Positions 52,104 to 58,819 of a stretch of DNA of 58,819 nt are shown here, in pieces. A program made the translations under genes and the position numbers. Every line of letters begins with the position of its first letter. The first letter of the stretch is position 1. Below the pieces are notes generated by a model. That model saw nothing but the letters and a program-made list of their open reading frames with translations. It was not told the origin of the DNA and ran no database searches. Origin of the DNA: CAYRVF01 sp964427535 (GTDB taxonomy: Bacteria > Chloroflexota > Ktedonobacteria > Ktedonobacterales > JADMIN01); NCBI GenBank assembly GCA_964427535.1, contig CAYRVF010000011.1, positions 1 to 58,819 on the forward strand, given 5' to 3'.

Positions 52104-54419
52104 GTGCAATATGGTCATCCGCTACAGTTTGGCACGTTCATCACGCCGCACAGCGCCTCACCCGAGATGGTCATAGCGCTCGCGCGGCAGAGTGAAGCAC
52201 TCGGCTACGACCTGGTGACTTTTCAAGATCATCCCTACCAACCGGCGTTCCTTGACACCTGGACGCTACTCTCGTGGGTCGCCGCGCAGACTGAGCGCGT
52301 CCACCTCGCCGCGAATGTGCTCAACCTCCCCCTCCGGCAGCCCGCCGTCCTGGCTCGCGCCGCCGCAAGCCTTGACGTGTTGTCTGGAGGTCGCTTCGAG
52401 CTGGGCCTCGGCGCCGGGGCGTTTTGGGACGCGATCGCGGCGATGGGAGGCGAGCGGTTGACGCCCGGCCAGGCGGTCGCGTCTGTCGGTGAAGCCATCG
52501 ACATCATGCGCGGACTGTGGGATGCAGGCGAGCGGAGACCGCTGCTTCTCGATGGCGACAGCTATCACGTCCACGGCGCGCAACGCGGCCCCTTGCCAGC
52601 GCACGACATCCCGATCTGGGTCGGCGGACGGAGACCGCGCATGCTGCGGCTGATCGGGCAGAAGGCGGACGGCTGGCTGCCCTCGCTTGGGTATTTGCAA
52701 CCGGGCGAATTCCAGTCCGGGAACGCTCTCATCGACGAGGCGGCCCGCGCGGCTGGACGCGATCCTCGCGAGATTCGGCGGTTGGTCAACATCTCGGGGC
52801 GCTTTTCGTCCTCGCACGGCGGCTTTCTCGATGGTCCGAGCACGCAGTGGGTCGAGGAGCTGTTCCCCCTCGTGGTCGAGGACGGTGTCGGTACCATTAT
52901 TCTCGCGTCCGACGATCCGGTTACCATCGAGCAGTTCGCACACGAGGTCGCCCCGGCATTGCGCGAGGCGGTCGAGCGCGCGTTGCCTGACGCATTCAGC
53001 GAACCTCCGATACGCCGTGCCACCGTGCGGGCCAAGCGGCGCGCCGGGATCGCCTATGATGATGTGCCCAGGTCGCTGCGAGACGCGGTGATCGAGCCGG
53101 GGGATAACGCCTACGCACGTGTCAGATCGACCTACTTCCGCGGCGGCTCACCCGGTATCGTCTTCCAGGTGAAGAATACCGACCAGGTGGTCGAAGCCCT
53201 CGCCCTCGCCCGCGCCCACCCGCAATTGCCGCTCTCGATTCGCAGCGGCGGGCACGGCCTCAGTGGTCGGTCCACCAACGATGGTGGCATCGTCATCAAT
53301 CTGTCTAAGCTGAACGCCATCCACGTGCTCGACCAGGCAACCCGCCGCGTGAGCATCGGACCAGGCGCCCGCTGGATAGATGTGGCCACGACGCTGGCCC
53401 CATATGGATGGGCGCTCTCGTCGGGCGACCACGGTGGCGTGGGGGTGGGTGGCCTTGCGACCGCGGGCGGTGTTGGCTGGCTGGCGCGTGAGCACGGCCT
53501 CACGATCGACCATCTGCGCGCGGTCGAGATGGTGCTCGCGGATGGCTCAGTGGTGCGCGCCAGCGATACCGAGCATCCAGACCTGTTCTGGGCCGTGCGC
53601 GGCGCCGGGGGGAACTTCGGCATCGTCACTGCGTTTGAGTTCGAGGTCGACGAAGTGGGCGATGTCGGCTGGGCGCAGTTGCTCTTCGATGCAAGTGACA
53701 CGGCGCGCTTCCTCGAACACTGGGGTGCGGCCGTCGAAGCCGCCCCGCGTGATCTGACGAGCCAGCTCATCATTAGCCGTCCACAGCGGGGCCAGCCCGC
53801 CGTCGCGTTCGTGCTCGCGGTCGTCGACTCCAACCAACCGGACGTGATCATCGACCGGTTGCAGCCCATCGCGAACATCGCGCCGATGTACGACCAGCAA
53901 GTGGTCATCACGTCCTACGCGCAGGTTATCGCCAACGCGCACGGAGGGGACTACGACGCTCAGGGCGAGACCAGTGCCCGCTCCGGACTGGTCACCCACA
54001 TCACCCCAGCATTTGCGGCGGCGGCGGCCCGACTGATCCACGGCGGCGCAGCGTACTGGTTTCAGATCCGGGCGGTAGGAGGAGCGGTCACCGACGTACC
54101 TCCTGACGCGACGGCGTACGCGCACCGCGCCGCCAATTTCTCGGTGATCGCTATGGGGTCCAACCGCGAGCGCCTGAACGCGGCATGGGACACGACGGTG
54201 TATCCCCACTTCGATGGTCTGTACCTCAGCTTCGAAGCCGACATACGCCCGGAGCGGCTGAACGATGCATTCCCACCCAAGACGCTCGAGCGCCTGCGCA
54301 CGTTGAAGGCGCGCTACGACCCTGACAACGTCTTCCGCGACAACTTCAACATCGCGCGTGTGACGCCTCAGGAGCCAGTGCAACCCGCCGGCGCAGCCAC
54401 CGAAGGAGAGGTGTCATGA
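52104..54419 (+). CDS. Fusion: LLM flavin-dependent oxidoreductase + berberine-bridge-type FAD oxidase
   Basis: The GTG start follows GGGAGAG. The 771-residue product joins two complete enzymes. Residues 1-300 are a luciferase-like (LLM) barrel: LQFGTFITPHSASPE, TFQDHPYQPAFLDTWTLLSW, NVLNLPLRQPAVLARAAASL, IPIWVGGRRPRMLRL. After a linker (about 300-340) comes a PCMH/BBE oxidase: His384 in IRSGGHGLSG for covalent FAD, GGVGWLAREHGLTIDHL, DLFWAVRGAGGNFGIV and terminal YDPDNVFRDNFNI. The second flavin-binding cysteine is absent (SSGDHGGVGVGG). Its stop overlaps the next LLM gene (ATGA). It might couple monooxygenation with oxidation of the product; substrate unknown. Confidence 0.9.
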   Translation: MQYGHPLQFGTFITPHSASPEMVIALARQSEALGYDLVTFQDHPYQPAFLDTWTLLSWVAAQTERVHLAANVLNLPLRQPAVLARAAASLDVLSGGRFELGLGAGAFWDAIAAMGGERLTPGQAVASVGEAIDIMRGLWDAGERRPLLLDGDSYHVHGAQRGPLPAHDIPIWVGGRRPRMLRLIGQKADGWLPSLGYLQPGEFQSGNALIDEAARAAGRDPREIRRLVNISGRFSSSHGGFLDGPSTQWVEELFPLVVEDGVGTIILASDDPVTIEQFAHEVAPALREAVERALPDAFSEPPIRRATVRAKRRAGIAYDDVPRSLRDAVIEPGDNAYARVRSTYFRGGSPGIVFQVKNTDQVVEALALARAHPQLPLSIRSGGHGLSGRSTNDGGIVINLSKLNAIHVLDQATRRVSIGPGARWIDVATTLAPYGWALSSGDHGGVGVGGLATAGGVGWLAREHGLTIDHLRAVEMVLADGSVVRASDTEHPDLFWAVRGAGGNFGIVTAFEFEVDEVGDVGWAQLLFDASDTARFLEHWGAAVEAAPRDLTSQLIISRPQRGQPAVAFVLAVVDSNQPDVIIDRLQPIANIAPMYDQQVVITSYAQVIANAHGGDYDAQGETSARSGLVTHITPAFAAAAARLIHGGAAYWFQIRAVGGAVTDVPPDATAYAHRAANFSVIAMGSNRERLNAAWDTTVYPHFDGLYLSFEADIRPERLNDAFPPKTLERLRTLKARYDPDNVFRDNFNIARVTPQEPVQPAGAATEGEVS

Positions 54420-55336
54420 CCGACTACGGACAGGATGTGCTTTTCGGCACGTTTATCACGCCAGTTGCGCAACCGGCGCAGCATGCTGTCGAGCTGGCGG
54501 TGATCTCGGAGCGCGCGGGGCTGGACCTCGCCACGTTCCAGGACCACCCCTATCAGCCCGCGTTCCTCGACACCTGGACACTGCTGTCATATGTCGCGGC
54601 GCGCACAACACGCATCCACATTGCCACCAACGTGCTCAACCTACCTTTGCGGCAGCCTGCTGTAGTCGCCCGCAGCGCCGCCAGCCTGGATCGACTGAGT
54701 GGCGGCCGTGTTGAGCTCGGCATCGGGACCGGCTCATTTTGGGATGCGATCGAGGCGATGGGTGGGCGCCGATTGACGCCAGGCGAATCAATCGAAGCCC
54801 TGGACGAAGCGATAGCGATCATCCGGGGAATCTGGAACACTGACGAGCGCGGTGGCGTGAGAGTCAACGGCAGCCATTACCGGGTCATTGGGGCCAAGCG
54901 TGGACCGGCGCCTACGCATCCGATTGGCGTCTGGGTCGGTGCCTACAAGCCGCGGCTTCTTAGACTCACCGGACGTGTCGCCGATGGCTGGCTGCCAACG
55001 CTCTCATATTTGCCGGGCGGGCCATCCGACCTTGAGGAGATGAACGCGTACATAGACGAGGGCGCCGCCGCGGCGGGACGTGACCCATCCACCGTGCGCC
55101 GAATGTTGAATATATCCGGCCAGTTCACGCGCAGCGGCCGGTCCTTCCTGAACGGACCGCCGCGGCAGTGGGCCGAAGACCTCGCGGAAGTTGCGCTCAC
55201 CTACGGTATCAGCGCGTTCCTCCTGGCCGCGGACGACGCACCTACAGTCGAGCTCTTCGCTGCAGAAGTCGCCCCCGCTACACGCGAGCTCGTCGCGGCC
55301 GAACGCGCCCGTGGCAACGCGAGTCGCGACGTGTGA
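54416..55336 (+). CDS. LLM-class flavin-dependent oxidoreductase
   Basis: GGAGAGG lies just before the ATG, which overlaps the stop of the fusion gene. The 306-residue protein is a luciferase-like barrel that closely matches the N-terminal half of the fusion protein (shared FGTFITP, TFQDHPYQPAFLDTWTLLS, NVLNLPLRQPAVVARSAASLD, RLTPGE), so the two arose by duplication. LLM enzymes use reduced FMN with oxygen or F420. The two barrels could form a heterodimer as in bacterial luciferase; this is inference. Confidence 0.92.
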   Translation: MTDYGQDVLFGTFITPVAQPAQHAVELAVISERAGLDLATFQDHPYQPAFLDTWTLLSYVAARTTRIHIATNVLNLPLRQPAVVARSAASLDRLSGGRVELGIGTGSFWDAIEAMGGRRLTPGESIEALDEAIAIIRGIWNTDERGGVRVNGSHYRVIGAKRGPAPTHPIGVWVGAYKPRLLRLTGRVADGWLPTLSYLPGGPSDLEEMNAYIDEGAAAAGRDPSTVRRMLNISGQFTRSGRSFLNGPPRQWAEDLAEVALTYGISAFLLAADDAPTVELFAAEVAPATRELVAAERARGNASRDV

Positions 55337-55406
55337 GGTAATGGCGATGACCGCGTGCCGAAAGTGGCTCATCACCTGGTAGGCAGTTGGAGGCGTAAAG
55401 GCGTCT

Positions 55407-58018
55407 TCACATGCTAGGGTTCAGCCCCTCCGTGCCCGTGAGCGCGTAGTGTGTGGCCTGGTCCGGCGTCATCGCCTCTCCGGCAGCCCTGCCAGTGGCA
55501 AACGCCGCCGAGTTCAGTTTGGCACGAGCGGCGGCAATAGTGTCGTCGAGGTCAGAGATTTCCATGTCGGTCTCTGTCAGCCCTGTCGTGGTCAGCTGCA
55601 CCTTGGCCGCGCCGAAGAGCCGCCCTGCTCGCTCCGCCTGCTCCTGAGCGGCAGCGACCCTCGCGAGTTGAGCCAACGCATTGGCGATGCCCATGGTGGC
55701 ATTGATGTCGTGCCACAGTCGCAGACTCTTGGTGAGCAGACTCTGGGCCTGAGGCAGGTCGCTCTGGCGCGCCGCCGCCACTCCGGTGCGCAAGAGTAGC
55801 AGCGCCTGATCGTAGCGATCCCGCGTATCGCGCACGTGAGACAGGTTCTCGGCTAACATTTGGCGCGACGCCTCCTCGTCGCTGGGCGTGGCAGCCACCC
55901 GCTGCAGCGCGTTGGCCAACATGGCGATGCCTAGGCTGTCGCCGATGCCGCGGTACAAGGCAAGGCTCTGTTCATAGTACCCGCGCGCTCCTGGAAGGTC
56001 GCCAGTCGCCTGAGCCGCTTGGCCCAGGTGGAGGAGCACCGCGGCCACAAAGGTCTGGCCCATCGCTCCGCCTACCTCGTTGCTGAGCGCCAGACTCTCC
56101 TCCAGCTCGGGGCGTGCCGTCGCCGGCTGGCCGAGCGAGATCTGGGTAAGCCCCAATTGGCTCAGCGCATGGGCGAGCCACCTCTTCTGCCCTGCCCCCA
56201 GCGCCCGAAATATCCCCACGCTCTGCTCCGCTAGCGGAAGCGCCGCGCCAGGGTCTCCCTGTGCCAGGTGTATTCCCGCCAGCCAATGGTACCCGAGACC
56301 AAGCGCCGCCTGCCCGGCATCGCTGGCAGACAGCTGCTCGTCTCCTGCCGCCAATGCCAGCAGCCGCTCCAGCCAGGAACGCCCCTCCTGCAGTTGCCCT
56401 CGCATATACCAGTACCAACTGAGTACTCCAGCAATGGACCACCCAAGCGCGAGCGCGTCGCTCTGGGCCGGTTCCTGCGCTGCCCAGTCGAGCGCGGCGC
56501 GCAAGATATCTTCGTCTTGTTCCAGACGTGTCAGCCACTCGTCGCGCTGTACTCCGAGCAGATACGGCTGCACCTTGTCGGCGAGAGCCAGGAAGTAGGC
56601 GCCGTGCCGCTCCCGCACTTCGGCTGCCTCCGGACTGGCAAGTAGCTGCTCCAGCGCAAACTCGCGGATCGTCTCCAGCATGGCAAATCGCGCCGCGGTA
56701 TCGGTGTCCTCTGGCTCCGTTCGCACCTGGAGCAGGCTCTGGTCTACCAACGAGGCGACACCGTCCAGCACCGCCTGCTCCGCCCGCTCCCGGTCGTGAC
56801 TCATCGGTGCCGCCGGTTGACAGACGGCCTGGGCGGCCTCCAGCGTACAACCACGGACAAAGACCGCGAGCTGGCGGAAGAGGTCCTGGTCGCCCGTGCT
56901 GAGCAGGTCGTAGCTCCACGCGATCGTGTCGCGCAGCGTCTGCCGCCGTGCCGGCAGGTCACGAGGGCCATGCGTCAACAGCGGCAGGCGGTGCTCCAGC
57001 CGCGCCAGCAAGGCGTCGGGCGACAACACCGNNNNNNNNNNNNNNNNNNNNNNNNNNNNNNNNNNNNNNNNNNNNNNNNNNNNNNNNNNNNNNNNNNNNN
57101 NNNNNNNNNNNNNNNNNNNNNNNNNNNNNNNAACTGTGGGTCGCTCAGCGTCGCCAGCGAGAGAAAGCGGGCGCCGTCGGCGAACTGCGCCGCACTGTCG
57201 GCCGCCGCCTGCAGCGCCAGGCGTGTCTTCCCCACCCCACCAGGTCCGGTCAGGGTGACCAGGCCAACCTCGGCGCGCCCCAGTTGATCCCGAATCGTCG
57301 CTAAGTCCTCGGTGCGGTCAACCAGCCGGTCGCGGGGCAGCGGCAGCGGAGGCCGCGCAGGCTGTAGCGGTTGGCCCGCCGCGGGTGTGGATGTCTGGGG
57401 TGCCTGTGTGACTGGTGCCGCCTGCGACGTGAGCAGCGCAGCGCTGCTGAAACGTTCCGTGAGCAGCACCGCCAGATCATCGGCAAGCGCCTCGCGCAGC
57501 TCGTCGGGCGTGCTGAAGTTCTTGTACGAAACGATCGCCTCGGTACGCAACCGATCGAGCATCGCCTGTAAGCGCGGCTCCCGTTGGGGAGCAGGCATCT
57601 TGAGGTAGAGCAGGCGCGGCTTGCCCTCCGCGAGGCGCGCCTCGTCCTCCAGGCCGGAGATGTCCATGCCTGGGGCGACCCAGCCGTAGCGCTGCCAATA
57701 GAGGCCGACGAAAACGTCGCTCTGCGCCAGGTAGGCGCGGTACAGCTCGCGTGGCGGGTGGGGACGCGCGCCCGTCTCGAACATGACGGGCGTCAGCCGC
57801 AGCTCGGCGGTCGCCTGGCGCGCCGCGGCGCGCTCGGCGGCGAGCTCGTCGAGTGTCGAGCTGACGAAGACACGAACGCGCTGATCGGGCGTGCGGATGA
57901 TGGCGGACGCATTCGCAGTGGATGCGCTTCCTGCCGTCTGCGGTGTGACTGAGGAGGTTGCGTTGTTATCGATACCAGAGCTCGGGCTCGCCGGCTGTAG
58001 GGGGTCTGGAGCATCCAT
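55407..58018 (-). CDS. DUF4062-AAA ATPase-TPR protein, interrupted by assembly gap
   Basis: The ATG at 58018 has GGAGGGGAGGTGG upstream. Domains in order: Ser/Thr-rich N-terminus, DUF4062 (about 47-135; VRVFVSSTLDELAAERAAA, DVFVGLYWQRYGW), a proline-rich linker, NB-ARC-like ATPase with Walker A TGPGGVGKTRLAL near 257. The sequence breaks at ATLSDPQ in 100 N (57032-57131). Past the gap, LSPDALLARLEHRLPLLTHG, LPARRQTLRDTIAWSYDLL and TPR repeats continue to the stop. The two parts are in different frames with the nominal N count, and homologues have about 150 residues between these landmarks, so the true gap is probably near 450 bases. The role is regulatory or conflict-related signalling (inference). 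Confidence 0.85.
57032..57131. other. Assembly gap (100 N)
   Basis: Exactly 100 N, a conventional scaffold placeholder. It falls inside the ATPase domain of the DUF4062 protein; codons spanning it are not real. Confidence 0.99.
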
Positions 58019-58142
58019 CAATGACCACCTCCCCTCCTGCGCAGCGAAGGAGGCCGGCCTAACCGAGCCGAGGACGGGAGGTCGGCACCTTCGAGACGAC
58101 ACGCCCGGCTCGGCTCGTGGTCACTGCTCAGATGTTCGAGCG

Positions 58143-58469
58143 TCAAGCCATCGGTTCCGTGGGATGGGTATGGTCGTGGTCATGCGCCTCCTTGCCGTGC
58201 GCCTGCTCCTCTTCCTCCCGGCTATAGTCGTGACTGTGGGTCAGGGGGCCGTGGTTGTGCCCGTGGGTGTGCCAGGAGGTCTGGTGTTCCCACTCGCCGA
58301 TGCCAGCGACGCCGCCGCGATGGTGATGGGTGACGTGATAGTGGTCGTGTGTGTGTGTCACTGCCTCGTGGCTATGGGTTGTCTCTCTGCCTTCACCTTC
58401 GGTGCGCTGCGCACCGACTGCGGTGTCCGGAGGGAGGCTCTCGGGTCGCGAGCCACTGGGCGTTTCCAT
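58143..58469 (-). CDS. Histidine-rich metal-binding protein
   Basis: AAAGGAG six bases upstream supports the ATG at 58469; an in-frame start at 58541 adds a Cys-rich leader. The 108-residue product is about one-fifth histidine in its second half (THSHEAVTHTHDHYHVTHHH, SWHTHGHNHGPLTHSHDY, KEAHDHDHTHPTE), with HxH pairs typical of nickel, zinc or cobalt storage peptides. There is no membrane helix or enzyme domain. It may act as a metal store or chaperone. Confidence 0.8.
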   Translation of the reverse strand: METPSGSRPESLPPDTAVGAQRTEGEGRETTHSHEAVTHTHDHYHVTHHHRGGVAGIGEWEHQTSWHTHGHNHGPLTHSHDYSREEEEQAHGKEAHDHDHTHPTEPMA

Positions 58470-58537
58470 GCCGCGCTCCTTTGTAATCGGATGACACCAG
58501 CCCGTGACCCTTGCGCAGCACAGGCAATGCCAGAGCC

Positions 58538-58798
58538 TCACGCATTGTTTTCGCCTGCCGCTATCTCGGAATGAAGGCCGGCGCGACGCGGGCCACGGCT
58601 GACACCAGGGCGCACTAACAGGAGTAGCTGCGACAAATCGGCGCAGTAGGCATCGCGTAGTTCGCGGGGTACGCTCACTCGTACTTTGATGTCTCTCAAT
58701 GGAAGTGTGGGGGACTCTCGGGCGCCGCGCAGCGCATCCGGGCGGGAGCGCGTAGGAGCACGGAACCCGCTACGAGTGTAAGCAGGTATATCAGGCAA
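58538..58798 (-). CDS. Possible small protein at window edge
   Basis: A frame of up to 86 residues from a TTG, ending next to the histidine-rich gene. The middle part (LRDIKVRVSVPRELRDAYCADLSQLLLL) looks protein-like, the ends do not. No domain recognised and no clear ribosome-binding site; it may be spurious. Confidence 0.25.
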   Translation of the reverse strand: MPDIPAYTRSGFRAPTRSRPDALRGARESPTLPLRDIKVRVSVPRELRDAYCADLSQLLLLVRPGVSRGPRRAGLHSEIAAGENNA

Positions 58799-58819
58799 AG
58801 GTGGAGGGCACGAACCTGC

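Noticed and set aside
54416..55336. Second LLM gene as an assembly duplicate of the fusion gene's first half
   Set aside because: The two differ at many residues and in DNA throughout, so they are genuine paralogues.
1..58819. CRISPR array, tRNA, rRNA or prophage
   Set aside because: No regularly spaced repeats, no cloverleaf with GGTTC loop in context, and no phage structural genes were found by eye.

Overview
The window is high-GC DNA from a free-living, regulator-rich bacterium. The gene content suggests a Chloroflexota member of the Ktedonobacteria/Thermomicrobia type. The pointers are an AfsR-like BTAD-ATPase-TPR regulator, a DUF4062 ATPase-TPR protein, several luciferase-like and berberine-bridge flavoenzymes, an LL-diaminopimelate-type aminotransferase, and many Ser/Thr and His kinases. 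This placement is inference; there is no rRNA or marker gene here. I saw no tRNA, rRNA, CRISPR array, insertion sequence or phage gene. One run of 100 N (57032-57131) marks a scaffold join.

Layout. 1-6.7 kb: end of a phosphoesterase, a PLP aminotransferase, a Ser/Thr kinase with an extracellular sensor domain, and a large membrane-anchored alpha/beta hydrolase. 7-10 kb: an encapsulin-type ferritin without a shell gene, then a CtpE-like P-type ATPase. 10.4-15.3 kb: a five-gene redox operon (secreted protein, small membrane protein, FAD oxidoreductase, two-cluster ferredoxin, His-rich membrane b-type subunit). 15.5-20.4 kb: a covalent-flavin oxidase and the BTAD regulator. 21-26.7 kb: SRPBCC protein, zinc alcohol dehydrogenase, SDR, a Pro/Thr-rich membrane protein and a metallo-hydrolase. 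26.8-35.2 kb: a response regulator with a headless kinase, an unusual Cys-less disulfide-reductase-fold flavoprotein, TetR, an APC permease, a BON protein and small proteins. 35.5-39.2 kb: DyP peroxidase, a PP2C phosphatase and, directly upstream in its frame, the wreck of a family 5 glycoside hydrolase, followed by gene debris.

39-50 kb is a signalling block: a frameshifted kinase with its OmpR-type regulator, a zinc-ribbon/His-rich protein, an HTH protein, a divergent epimerase/TetR pair with two operators, a 1427-residue double-kinase hybrid sensor with a NarL-type regulator, and a Crp-family regulator. 50.5-55.3 kb is a flavin cassette: FMN reductase and MarR diverge from an LLM-flavin-oxidase fusion gene and a second LLM gene. 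The end holds the DUF4062 ATPase broken by the gap and a histidine-rich protein.

The most interesting points are the 10.4-15.3 kb electron-transfer operon, the MarR-linked LLM/BBE fusion cassette, the orphan encapsulated-ferritin homologue, and a striking number of altered signalling proteins (missing H-box, frameshift, H-box Pro to Thr, receiver Lys to Asn). All functional statements come from motif recognition by eye; no database search was run.
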